In this document: in pieces, positions 15,646-23,591 of the stretch | How positions within the stretch are numbered: the stretch's first letter is position 1 | How the letters are laid out: each line of letters opens with the position of its first letter | Position numbers and translations under genes: made by a program | DNA from: Nitrososphaerota archaeon | Lineage (GTDB): Archaea; Thermoproteota; Nitrososphaeria; Conexivisphaerales; DTJL01 | Direction: 5' to 3' | Assembly: GCA_021324115.1 (NCBI GenBank) | Contig: JAJPJS010000017.1 | Span: forward strand, 1 to 36,088 | Length of the DNA: 36,088 bases | The notes under the pieces: generated by a model | The model's input: the letters and a program-made list of their open reading frames with translations, nothing else | Told to the model about the DNA's origin: nothing | The model's database searches: none

Positions 15646-16098
15646 ATGGCCTGTTCGGATACGTTATTCAAATTGGAGCGCGACAGCGTCGAATACCAGC
15701 TGAGAGGAAAGACACTCAAAGTTTACCTGTACATATTGAAGGCGCAGCGGGCCGTCGGTGTCCGGGAAGTTCAAAGGAATCTGAGCTTTTCAAGCCCAAG
15801 CATAGCCTTTCATCATCTCGAAAAGCTAGTGGACCTGGGCGTAGTGCTCAAGAACCAGGCCGGAGAATATGAGCTGATCAAAAAGGTGGATGTGGGTGTT
15901 CTTCAAGCATTCAGTAGCATTGCTGGATTTACGCTCCCCAGGCTATCGTTCTATGCAGTATTTTTCACCGTCATGGCCATCGCTTATCTTCTACTGCACC
16001 GGTATCCCGTCGACCCCTATGCACTCATATCGGCAGTTGGTGGTGCGGCTGTTCTCTGGTTTGAAACTCTGCGTACCTGGAGGAAAAGACCGTTTTGA
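15646..16098 (+). CDS. Winged-helix transcriptional regulator with two membrane helices
   Basis: A 150-residue protein. Residues 15-80 form a winged helix (LKVYLYILKAQRAVGVREVQRNL, then SSPSIAFHHLEKLVDLGVV as the recognition helix and wing). Residues 102-142 hold two hydrophobic segments (LSFYAVFFTVMAIAYLL and ALISAVGGAAVLWF). The DNA-binding domain is N-terminal and cytoplasmic, so this is a membrane-bound one-component regulator, a design found repeatedly in Thermoplasmatota and other archaea. A likely target is the cell-surface gene downstream. The ATG at 15646 is preceded by an AT-rich stretch but no ideal promoter. Confidence 0.75.
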   Translation: MACSDTLFKLERDSVEYQLRGKTLKVYLYILKAQRAVGVREVQRNLSFSSPSIAFHHLEKLVDLGVVLKNQAGEYELIKKVDVGVLQAFSSIAGFTLPRLSFYAVFFTVMAIAYLLLHRYPVDPYALISAVGGAAVLWFETLRTWRKRPF

Positions 16099-16384
16099 AA
16101 TGTATTCCAATAGAGACCCAGCGGTCCCGAAACGTGACGAGATGTCAGCTCAGATAAGCTAGCGAGCTTTAATTTGTTCACACGCCCGGATTGGTCAAAT
16201 TTGGGCCGCAAAATATTAAATAAATTTTCATGGCTTCATCATTTTTACCTGCATATCTTCCCGTTTACGCCTGTACGAAAACCTAGGGTTGTTAAGATAC
16301 AACTTCTCCTGACTATTGATGTTGAACCGCACCACTAGTGCAAATCACTTTGGCATTTTTGGGCCATGGTTCGTGGGTTCCCCT
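16099..16384. other. Intergenic, no gene seen
   Basis: This stretch holds an AT-rich block (AAAATATTAAATAAATTTTC, 16210-16229) and no coding frame. It leads into palindromes immediately before the next gene. Confidence 0.35.
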
Positions 16385-16423
16385 CCGACGTCGGCCGGTT
16401 TGACCCGTTCTAACAAATAGAAC
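16385..16423 (+). promoter_or_regulatory. Two palindromes upstream of stalk protein gene
   Basis: CCGACGTCGG (16385-16394) is a perfect 10-bp palindrome. GTTCTAACAAATAGAAC (16407-16423) is a perfect 6-bp inverted repeat with a 5-nt spacer. The second lies 30-46 nt before the ATG at 16453, where a TATA/BRE would be expected, so it may be the operator of the neighbouring winged-helix regulator. Confidence 0.4.
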
Positions 16424-16452
16424 TAAGTATCTAGACGAATCTACCTAATACG

Positions 16453-16857
16453 ATGGATAACGGCAAACAGTTCCTAAAGGGAGCACTTCCGGCACTAGCA
16501 CTTGCCATGAGTATTGTATTCTCTCTGGCTCTTGCGTCTCAAACGGGTGTCCTTGGTTTGTGGGGCGGCAGCCAAATTCCGTCACAGAATTCGAACGTTA
16601 CAAGTTCCCAGCCCAATACCTCTGTCAACTTCACAAGTCCGAGCCCGGGCCAAAATACAAAATTGCACAATTCGACTTCATCAGCAACTGCAGGGAGCGC
16701 ATCCTCTCAAACAGGGGGATACTCCCTGGAGACTGCGATAGAGACGCTTAAGCCGACTCCGATCGGCTGGAATCTGGTTTATGTTCTCTTGGCTGCGTTG
16801 CTCGGAGGTCTGCTTGCGTTTGCTGTGATCCGACACCGCGTAACGGGAAACGATTGA
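16453..16857 (+). CDS. Membrane-anchored Ser/Thr-rich surface protein
   Basis: A 134-residue protein with an N-terminal hydrophobic signal/anchor (about residues 10-32). A central Ser/Thr/Asn/Gln-rich low-complexity stalk (about 38-90) has N-glycosylation sequons (NVT, NTS, NFT, NST), and there is a C-terminal transmembrane helix (107-127, VYVLLAALLGGLLAFAVI) followed by a short basic tail. The design is that of a small glycosylated surface or accessory protein. I know of no function. It lies downstream of the membrane-bound winged-helix gene and upstream of an ABC exporter, with a separate promoter before the latter. Confidence 0.65.
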   Translation: MDNGKQFLKGALPALALAMSIVFSLALASQTGVLGLWGGSQIPSQNSNVTSSQPNTSVNFTSPSPGQNTKLHNSTSSATAGSASSQTGGYSLETAIETLKPTPIGWNLVYVLLAALLGGLLAFAVIRHRVTGND

Positions 16858-16950
16858 ATAACGACCGATCACCTATACATATCAGAGGAGCCAGCATCAC
16901 CTGGGTAACGGAATCCGCTCCGATTTCAACATCCAAGCGGCTCTGAACCA

Positions 16951-16960
16951 TTTATATATG
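16951..16960 (+). promoter_or_regulatory. TATA-like box of ABC exporter operon 1
   Basis: TTTATATATG, preceded by the BRE-like GAACCA, lies about 35 nt before the ATG at 16992 and implies a leader of around 10 nt. Confidence 0.5.
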
Positions 16961-16991
16961 CGTCACCGGGGCAATTCGGGCCGTACGTTAG

Positions 16992-17936
16992 ATGAACGAA
17001 GTCAGCTCATCGGAGCCTGATTTGGTAATTCAAGTCGAAGGTCTTGTCAAGAATTATGGAAACACGAGGGCAGTGGATGGACTCGACCTTGCAGTTCACA
17101 GCGGTGAAGTGTTCAGTATCCTGGGGCCCAATGGAGCGGGCAAGACGACAACCGTCGAAGTCCTTGAAGGATTAAGAAAGCCGGATTCGGGGAAGGTTTC
17201 TGTCTTGGGTTTGGACCCCTGGCACGACGGCTACACTCTGCACAAGAAGGTGGGAGTCATGCCTCAGGGGTTTCGGTTTTTTGACAAGTCGACACCGAGG
17301 GAAGCAATATCTTACTATGCTTCACTCTTTGGTACGTCGCCCGATGCCGAAGAAATCCTTGAAATTGTGGGTCTGTCAGATGCAGCTGACAAGCACTTTC
17401 AGGATTTATCAGGTGGCCAAAAGCAGAAGGTTGGCCTCGCACTGGCGATGGTTAATGATGCGACCCTCGTATTTCTTGACGAGCCCACAACTGGCCTTGA
17501 CCCTCAATCAAGAAGAGGGATATGGGACGTCATCAGGAACCTCAAGAAGCATGGGTCCACAATTCTGCTTACCACTCACTACCTGGAAGAGGCTGAACAG
17601 CTTTCGGACCGAGTGGCCATAATGAACAACGGTAAGATCATAGTTTGCGACACACCCTCTCACCTGATTTCGAAATACGGAAGCGAGAGGAAGGTCGTCG
17701 TGTCGGGCGGCAGCAAGATGTATGAATATCTGAAATCTGCACTAAGTTTCAGAGTCGAGGCGGTTGATTCAGAATCCGTGCAAATTTATGTCCCGTCTTC
17801 AACTGACATATTGAAGGTGGTCAAAGCCATAGATGAGTCAGGCCTTCCATACGAAGAGCTGAGCGTAAGAAGGGACAGCCTTGAGGACGTATTCATCTTT
17901 CTTGTGGGCCGAATGAAGGAGGGGGAACTGAGCTAA
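16992..17936 (+). CDS. ABC exporter ATP-binding protein (DrrA/CcmA-like)
   Basis: A 314-residue ABC ATPase. Walker A is GPNGAGKTTTVE, the Q-loop is VMPQGFRF, the signature is LSGGQKQKVGLALAM, Walker B is LVFLDEPTTGLDPQ, and the switch histidine is in LLTTHYLEEAE. The C-terminal extension ending LSVRRDSLEDVFIFLVGRM is the DrrA-type regulatory tail. It energises the ABC-2 permease encoded next, whose TTG start follows the stop by one base. Relatives export drugs, lipids or polysaccharide precursors; the substrate is unknown. Confidence 0.92.
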   Translation: MNEVSSSEPDLVIQVEGLVKNYGNTRAVDGLDLAVHSGEVFSILGPNGAGKTTTVEVLEGLRKPDSGKVSVLGLDPWHDGYTLHKKVGVMPQGFRFFDKSTPREAISYYASLFGTSPDAEEILEIVGLSDAADKHFQDLSGGQKQKVGLALAMVNDATLVFLDEPTTGLDPQSRRGIWDVIRNLKKHGSTILLTTHYLEEAEQLSDRVAIMNNGKIIVCDTPSHLISKYGSERKVVVSGGSKMYEYLKSALSFRVEAVDSESVQIYVPSSTDILKVVKAIDESGLPYEELSVRRDSLEDVFIFLVGRMKEGELS

Positions 17937-17937
17937 A

Positions 17938-19029
17938 TTGAAACCAAGAAGGATACTGGCAGACTTCAACGTTTACAGGCGGGAGTTTACCAGAAACTCA
18001 GCCGCCCTGTTCTTTTCCCTGGCCTTTCCTGTAATCATCATACTGCTTTTTGGAGCCATATTCTCTGGCGGCTCGGGTGGCACACCTCAGTTATATGTTC
18101 AGAATCTAGACACAGGCCAACTTGGTGGCAGTTTCACCACCGCACTGAATCAGACAGGTGCACTACAGGTTGTGCTAGTTCCTTCGAACGCTTCCTTTCC
18201 CCAGTATCTTCTGGACCATTCCTATTCGGCTGGTCTTTTGATTCCACCAACCTTTACTACGGAGGCGATGGCGGGCAAGCCGGAAAACCTCACAATCTAC
18301 ACGAATCCTGCGGATGCAAGTTCCCAGAGTGTGATCGGGATAACTTCAGCCGTAATAAATGCATTCAACTTGAAGCTGGAGCATACATCACCCTTACTCG
18401 GACTGAGCCTCAAAAGCGTCAACGAAAAATCACCTTCCTACGTTGATTTTCTCATACCCGGCCTCATAGGCTTCTCGATTCTCATCAGTCCGATGTTCTC
18501 CATGGTTAACATATCCTCAGAATATAAAAGAACCAAGCTTTTCAAACAGCTTTCCCTCACACCCCTCACCAAGGGCGAATGGCTTGTTTCAAAGATTCTG
18601 TGGTACCTCATCCTTTCTGCCATCTCCTTCATAATCATGGTTGCCGCCGGCGAACTGATCTTTCATGCATCGGTCTCTATAACCTACTGGGTCATACCCT
18701 TCATGGCGATGGGTCCTTTGTTCTTCGTCTCGCTCGGTATGCTCGTTGGGACCGTGACAAAGAGCGAAGAATCGGCAGGGATCGTGGGGAACATAATCAC
18801 CTTCCCAATGATGTTCCTCTCGGGAACCTTCTTTCCTTTGAGCGTAATGCCTGCATGGCTTCAGGGAGTGGCTCACATATTTCCCCTGTATTACATCATA
18901 AACGGGCTAACCGACACCATGGTTTACACAAACTACACCGGGGCCGAGGTAGACTCCGCAATCGTTGCAGTTCTCTGCATAGTCGTGTTCATGGCAGCAG
19001 TCACCGCCTTCAAGTGGCGTGAGGATTGA
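17938..19029 (+). CDS. ABC-2 type permease (DrrB-like)
   Basis: A 363-residue ABC-2 membrane protein. One N-terminal helix (about 25-45, LFFSLAFPVIIILLFGAIF) is followed by an approximately 140-residue external domain, then five helices in the C-terminal half. The family motif GNIITFPMMFLSGTFFPLSVMPAWLQ lies near residue 285. The TTG at 17938 follows the ATPase stop by one base, so the pair is a single translational unit. The external loop has N-glycosylation sequons. It ends 92 nt before a convergent second exporter pair. Confidence 0.9.
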   Translation: MKPRRILADFNVYRREFTRNSAALFFSLAFPVIIILLFGAIFSGGSGGTPQLYVQNLDTGQLGGSFTTALNQTGALQVVLVPSNASFPQYLLDHSYSAGLLIPPTFTTEAMAGKPENLTIYTNPADASSQSVIGITSAVINAFNLKLEHTSPLLGLSLKSVNEKSPSYVDFLIPGLIGFSILISPMFSMVNISSEYKRTKLFKQLSLTPLTKGEWLVSKILWYLILSAISFIIMVAAGELIFHASVSITYWVIPFMAMGPLFFVSLGMLVGTVTKSEESAGIVGNIITFPMMFLSGTFFPLSVMPAWLQGVAHIFPLYYIINGLTDTMVYTNYTGAEVDSAIVAVLCIVVFMAAVTAFKWRED

Positions 19030-19121
19030 GCATCTCTCAGATAATACTCTATGCCGGCGTCCCACAGGCTGTCGAACTGGACTGCGCAACCCGCCTTTCA
19101 TCTGGTGGGTTTGATTCGGCT

Positions 19122-19946
19122 TCACGTCATCTTTGACAGGATTTCTTCCCTGTTAAATAGACGGACGCCGAGGAGAAACATTAGAAGATCAGCCAAAACA
19201 AACACCCCGACGAGGCCGGCGATTGTAACCGGACCGAGTATTACTGCTATCCATGCCTCTCCAAACACTACGACAAGTATGGGCACGATCAGTATCGCAT
19301 TTATCTGCTGTGCCTCTCTGAAGCCTTTCACCCTCGCGGATATAGTAACTGTCAATCCTACGCTGGCCAGCGAGACGGTGGGAGCAAGGAGGAAGATAAG
19401 CAGAAGCCATGTCAGGTTCGGAAGTATAAGCATGCCATCGAACAGACCGAGGGATATCGTATCCACGACGCTGATGTAAACGATGAACGATCCCAGCGTG
19501 GACATCATTGCCGCGGCGAAAGCCACGAGCATCTTCCCGAGGAACATCTCTGAATCGCTCACAGGAGTGGCCAGGAGGGCTTCGATGGTCCTCCTCTCTT
19601 TTTCACCGGCGAAACTGTCTGAAGCGATGACGCTTGCAGCGATGAGCGGTATAATAAGAAAGAAGGGAGCGAAGAAGTACACAGCCACCATGTAGAATAT
19701 TACCTGTCTCTGGTCAAAGTTGAGAAATAGCGCCTTGACCGTTCCCGGAAGATTGGAAAAAAGGCCCTGAAGGGGTCCAAGCGCTCCGGTCTGGCTGGGG
19801 AAGTTGAGCATTGTAAGCGGTAGTATCATCGAAAAAACTATCGGGACAACCATGACAGGAAAGAGAACCTGCCAGTTCCTGCTTATCTCCACCCAGTCCT
19901 TTTTGAAAACCAAGGCAACATTATCAAATTTCAAGCGGGATTTCAC
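19122..19946 (-). CDS. ABC-2 type permease (NatB-like)
   Basis: A 274-residue membrane protein starting with a polar segment (VALVFKKDWVEISRNWQVLFPVMVVP) typical of NatB/ABC-2 permeases. Six hydrophobic segments follow, with the conserved cytoplasmic SDSFAGEKERRTIEALLATPVSDSEMFLGK motif near residue 115. Relatives include the sodium exporter NatAB and drug exporters. Its start codon overlaps the stop of the ATPase gene by 4 nt (ATGA). Confidence 0.9.
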   Translation of the reverse strand: MKSRLKFDNVALVFKKDWVEISRNWQVLFPVMVVPIVFSMILPLTMLNFPSQTGALGPLQGLFSNLPGTVKALFLNFDQRQVIFYMVAVYFFAPFFLIIPLIAASVIASDSFAGEKERRTIEALLATPVSDSEMFLGKMLVAFAAAMMSTLGSFIVYISVVDTISLGLFDGMLILPNLTWLLLIFLLAPTVSLASVGLTVTISARVKGFREAQQINAILIVPILVVVFGEAWIAVILGPVTIAGLVGVFVLADLLMFLLGVRLFNREEILSKMT

Positions 19947-20899
19947 TCCCTTACATTTTCAGAATCGTTACTCACAAGTTTCAGGTATGCATCCTCGAGC
20001 GAGCCCTGAACCTCCTTTACGGAAAGAACATCATATCCATCCATGACAAGTTTCCTGACCACTCTGGGCACCACATCCTCGATGCTTTCACATGTTACAT
20101 TCAGCATGCCGGCTCCGGAATCGACATATACTTCTTTGACGCCCTCCACGCCAAGCAGTCGATCCCGAATCTCGGGCATTACTGCTTTCAGCTTAACTTC
20201 GAACCTTTCCCCCGCAAAAACCCTTCCCTCAACCTCGTGAGGAGAACCCTCTGCGAGCAGTTTTCCATTCCTCAAAATAATCACCCTGTCTGCAAGTCTC
20301 TCCACATCCTCGAGCCTGTGAGTGGATAGCAGAATTGACCTGCCCTCCCTTTTACTCATGCTGTGAATTTCTTCCCTGAGGAGTCTCGCGGAGGAAGGGT
20401 CCAGGTTTGATGTAGGCTCATCAAGGAAAAGAACTGGCGGCTTGTGCAGAATCGCCCTTGCAAACGCTAGTTTCTGTCTCATCCCCTTGGAGTAGGTGGC
20501 CACTCTGTCATTTCTCCTCTCCCAAAGCCCTAGAATTTCCAGCAAATGGGAAATCCTGAGCCTTCTCTCCGCCGGGTCAGTTACTCCATACGCCTTTGCA
20601 AAAAATTCAAGATTCTCCTCAGCAGTCAATCTCTCATAAAGGCTTGGGGATTCGGTGAGAACGCCAACACTTCTTCTGACCAGTGCAGGCTGCTTTAGCA
20701 CATCGTAGCCCGCCACAAGTGCAGTGCCGGAGGTGGGTGTGATAAGGCAGGCTAGCATTCTGATCGTAGTTGTTTTCCCTGCACCGTTGGGCCCGAGCAG
20801 GGCGAGCACCTGCCCATCAGGTACCGATAAGGACAAGTCTTCGACCGCCTTAAGGCTACCAAACGTCTTGGACAATCCAACAGCTTCTATTCCGAGCAA
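19943..20899 (-). CDS. ABC exporter ATP-binding protein (NatA-like)
   Basis: A 318-residue ABC ATPase. Walker A is GPNGAGKTTTIRM, the signature region is YSKGMRQKLAFARAI (SKGM rather than SGGQ, usual in this subgroup), Walker B is VLFLDEPTSNLDP, and the switch is LLSTHRLEDVE. A C-terminal regulatory domain ends with VQGSLEDAYLKLVSND. The frame starts with TTG at 20899, and an AT-rich promoter-like stretch (around 20910-20930) lies before it. It forms an operon with the NatB-like permease. Substrate unknown. Confidence 0.92.
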   Translation of the reverse strand: MLGIEAVGLSKTFGSLKAVEDLSLSVPDGQVLALLGPNGAGKTTTIRMLACLITPTSGTALVAGYDVLKQPALVRRSVGVLTESPSLYERLTAEENLEFFAKAYGVTDPAERRLRISHLLEILGLWERRNDRVATYSKGMRQKLAFARAILHKPPVLFLDEPTSNLDPSSARLLREEIHSMSKREGRSILLSTHRLEDVERLADRVIILRNGKLLAEGSPHEVEGRVFAGERFEVKLKAVMPEIRDRLLGVEGVKEVYVDSGAGMLNVTCESIEDVVPRVVRKLVMDGYDVLSVKEVQGSLEDAYLKLVSNDSENVRE

Positions 20900-20930
20900 A
20901 GGCTCGCCGTTTTTCTTTATTTTTAATGTC

Positions 20931-22325
20931 TTATTGCGCTTTCGCCAGTTTTTGGTAGGCCAATGTGCCAGATTTCACGGTGGCCACGACCTCGGCGCTC
21001 TTCGTAATGTCTCCCCTGACAACAGTGAGGTCGGCGATGAAGCCTGTCTTTATCTCACCTCTTCTTTGAAGATTCAGAAGTTTTGCTCCGGCTTCAGTGT
21101 AGCATCTGACGGCCTCCTCCGCAGATATCCTCTGGGCCGCACGGGGCGAAGTGCAGGCGAGCTTGATTCCATACAGCGGACCGATTGGCATGCAATCGGA
21201 GCCGAAAGCAAGATGAACCCCTCTGTCCAGCATCCTTCTATACGCATTGTTCCTTTCAGCCCATGCTCTCCCCAGCTTTATCTCATAAAGACCGCCTCTA
21301 CCGGACCACTGGAGAAAATTGGGCTGACAGCAGGCGACGGTGGGGCCCATGCGCTCCAGAGTTCTGTCATCGGCAAGCTCGAAATGTTCTATACTGTTGA
21401 TTATCTTATTATCAGATCGAGAAAGGACACTGACGGCCGTTTCCACAGCAACATCCCCGATCGCGTGAACAGCCAGTGAAACCCCCCTTTTCCAGAAATA
21501 TCTTGCTGTAACCCGCAGGTTACTTTCGGATAACAATAGATTTTTTTCCGACCAGCCAGAATACGCGGCTGTTCCTGCACCGATCGATCCATCCAGAAAA
21601 AGCTTCACCCCCCAAAACATGGAATCTTCCTTGAATCTCTCTTCGAATCCGTCTCGATAGAGGCAAAGCTTTACATCGACCGGTAGACTGCTTAACCTCA
21701 TGTATGTTTGATACGTGCCGGCGTCAACGATGTCCCTGACCGAGGTGATGCCCTCCGAAAGACATTTCTGAAACGCGGCCTTGAGCGCCATCAGTACCGT
21801 CGGCCTGTCTGCTCTTGCCATAGGTTCCAGCAGTTTCAGCTCATCTTCCTTGACGACGCCATTCCTCCTCTTTTCCAGACCTATCTTCCTCAATGCGGCT
21901 GTATTCAGCACGGCCATGTGGTGGTCCCGCCTGTAAAGGATAACAGGCACGTCAGAAAAATCGAGTTCTTCCCTTCTCAGGTAGTCCCTTTCCCCCCAGG
22001 CAGACTCGTCCCAACCGTATCCCACCAGGGCTCTCTCGCCCCGGCGTCCTCTGAGGGCCTTTCTGACAAGCTCCAACGCCTGCTCCCTGCTTTCGGTATG
22101 TGAAAGGTCAAGACGGATCATGGATAGTCCGAGAGCCAAAAGATGAGTGTGGGCATCAATGAAGCCTGGAAATATCCACGCTCCTTCCACATCCATACGC
22201 CTCTTCCCTTGGAGCCTTTCACCTGCGCCTGCAACTCGCATGATTTTGTCTTTCTCTATACCAATACTGCCGTATTCGCCTTCATGCGAGCCCAAGCGTC
22301 CGTTCTCCAGCACAAGGTCGTACAT
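20931..22325 (-). CDS. Amidohydrolase, YtcJ-like (Amidohydro_3 family)
   Basis: A 464-residue metal-dependent hydrolase. GFIDAHTHLLALG gives the first metal histidines; VKLFLDGSIGAG carries the family's lysine and GS motif; AVHAIGDVAVE and SIEHFELA supply further histidines; AFGSDCMPIGPLYGI holds the catalytic Asp. The C-terminal strand region (GEIKTGFIADLTVVRGD) closes the small beta sandwich. YtcJ relatives include N-substituted formamide deformylase, but most are uncharacterised, so the substrate is not predicted. It lies 31 nt upstream of the NatA-like gene on the same strand, though that gene appears to have its own promoter. Confidence 0.88.
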   Translation of the reverse strand: MYDLVLENGRLGSHEGEYGSIGIEKDKIMRVAGAGERLQGKRRMDVEGAWIFPGFIDAHTHLLALGLSMIRLDLSHTESREQALELVRKALRGRRGERALVGYGWDESAWGERDYLRREELDFSDVPVILYRRDHHMAVLNTAALRKIGLEKRRNGVVKEDELKLLEPMARADRPTVLMALKAAFQKCLSEGITSVRDIVDAGTYQTYMRLSSLPVDVKLCLYRDGFEERFKEDSMFWGVKLFLDGSIGAGTAAYSGWSEKNLLLSESNLRVTARYFWKRGVSLAVHAIGDVAVETAVSVLSRSDNKIINSIEHFELADDRTLERMGPTVACCQPNFLQWSGRGGLYEIKLGRAWAERNNAYRRMLDRGVHLAFGSDCMPIGPLYGIKLACTSPRAAQRISAEEAVRCYTEAGAKLLNLQRRGEIKTGFIADLTVVRGDITKSAEVVATVKSGTLAYQKLAKAQ

Positions 22326-22444
22326 TTAGTCATCTCGCGGAATCTTCGGACAATGAAGGAATTCAGCAGAGGCGTGCAAATAAACCCATTTGAAATCATG
22401 TAATTTGAATCGTCCGATTGAGAACTCCGACAGCAACGAAAGAT

Positions 22445-23479
22445 TCAACTCCTGCCTTCACCCACCACCGCCTCCTTTCTCATCTTTCTTGCGACCATCA
22501 TGTCAATGACAGCCTCAGATATGTCCGCTGAATAGTCGGAGACCCTTTGCAGGTGTTCGAGCACCAGGCCGGTCCAGCGCCCCTCTGGAAGCGAAACGCC
22601 TGCTTCCTCCTGCTTGAGGGAAACGTATTCATCGAGCACATCCTCTGCAGCCACTTCGTTTAGATTCAGGAATGATGAGACGGCCCCCTCATATAACTTC
22701 TGTGCCTTTTCGAGCCTGTCCCGTATTATACCTTCATCTCTGGAACTGATCCGCCCAGCCACCCTTGTCAGCGTAGCTATGGAAACACTGTGGTCCGCCA
22801 CCCTCTCTATACTCTTGAGTATTGTCTTTGCCATTACGGCCTCTGATCTGTACATCAGCGATATGTCCTTCAGGAGAACCGGATTGTCCACGGCCTGGTT
22901 GAGTGTCCTAATCGCATAAAAATGGAATCTGTCCACATCATCATCAGCCTTCAAAACGGAACCCGCTTCCTCCACGTCCCCCCTGGACAACGATGAAACG
23001 CTTTCCTGTAACATGTTGGACGAGATCATGTACATTCTTCTGACAACCGCGAACATGTCGATCTGTGGTGAGGCCACGAGGGCCTGAAATGTGAGCTCCT
23101 TAAGGCTGTCTTCGGTCACTTCGAACCCTATCATCCTGCTTGAAACATTCTCCTTAAACCTGTTCTTGAACTCCAGCCCCAGCCTTCCGCTCTTTGGCAG
23201 CACTCTGATCACTTCGCATCCGGCCAGGTACGCGGATATCGCCTTCCGAACATCCCTGTCCAGCCTGTTTCCGTCCGTCATGAGATCCATCTCGTGGCCG
23301 GTCAGGTTTCTGCTCTTCAGGGGCGTCACCTTCAGCGAAGGCCCCTCTTCGGTGACGAGCAACGGGTCCTGAGCCTTCAACCCGGCCGCCTCCACCCAGT
23401 CCTTTGGGACGTTCAGAGAGTAGGAAGACTTACCTGTGAACTGCAACTTTCTTATGCTACCTTCCTCATTTTTGTTCAT
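22445..23479 (-). CDS. PhoU-domain regulator with AbrB-like DNA-binding N-terminus
   Basis: A 344-residue protein. Residues 8-50 form a SpoVT/AbrB-type swapped-hairpin domain (RKLQFTGKSSYSLNVPKDWVEAAGL). The rest is two PhoU-like three-helix bundles with the metal-binding acidic pattern (SIERVADHSVSIATL; HLQRVSDYSADISEA). Archaeal proteins of this build are thought to link phosphate status to transcription. I choose the ATG at 23479 because a strong TATA-like stretch (23503-23510) is 28 nt upstream. No pst transporter is adjacent. Confidence 0.88.
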   Translation of the reverse strand: MNKNEEGSIRKLQFTGKSSYSLNVPKDWVEAAGLKAQDPLLVTEEGPSLKVTPLKSRNLTGHEMDLMTDGNRLDRDVRKAISAYLAGCEVIRVLPKSGRLGLEFKNRFKENVSSRMIGFEVTEDSLKELTFQALVASPQIDMFAVVRRMYMISSNMLQESVSSLSRGDVEEAGSVLKADDDVDRFHFYAIRTLNQAVDNPVLLKDISLMYRSEAVMAKTILKSIERVADHSVSIATLTRVAGRISSRDEGIIRDRLEKAQKLYEGAVSSFLNLNEVAAEDVLDEYVSLKQEEAGVSLPEGRWTGLVLEHLQRVSDYSADISEAVIDMMVARKMRKEAVVGEGRS

Positions 23480-23502
23480 TATACCTGCGCCCCCGGTCGT
23501 GT

Positions 23503-23510
23503 AATATATA
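23503..23510 (-). promoter_or_regulatory. TATA-like box of the PhoU-like gene
   Basis: TATATATT on the minus strand, within a longer AT-rich stretch 23501-23522. It is centred 28 nt before the ATG at 23479. Confidence 0.55.
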
Positions 23511-23548
23511 CAATATATATTTTCACATAAAATAGCTATCACTCGAAA

Positions 23549-23571
23549 GAAGCATATTCTTCGTATGCTTC
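23549..23571. promoter_or_regulatory. 8-bp inverted repeat between polB2 and the PhoU-like gene
   Basis: Arms GAAGCATA (23549-23556) and TATGCTTC (23564-23571) are perfectly complementary around a 7-nt spacer. The element lies 20 nt after the polB2 stop and about 40 nt before the TATA box of the PhoU-like gene. On the minus strand the stem is followed by a short T-run (CTTTCG). It could be a transcript-end hairpin for the polB2 operon or an operator for the next gene. Confidence 0.45.
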
Positions 23572-23591
23572 GGTTTCAGTCAATGCTTTAT

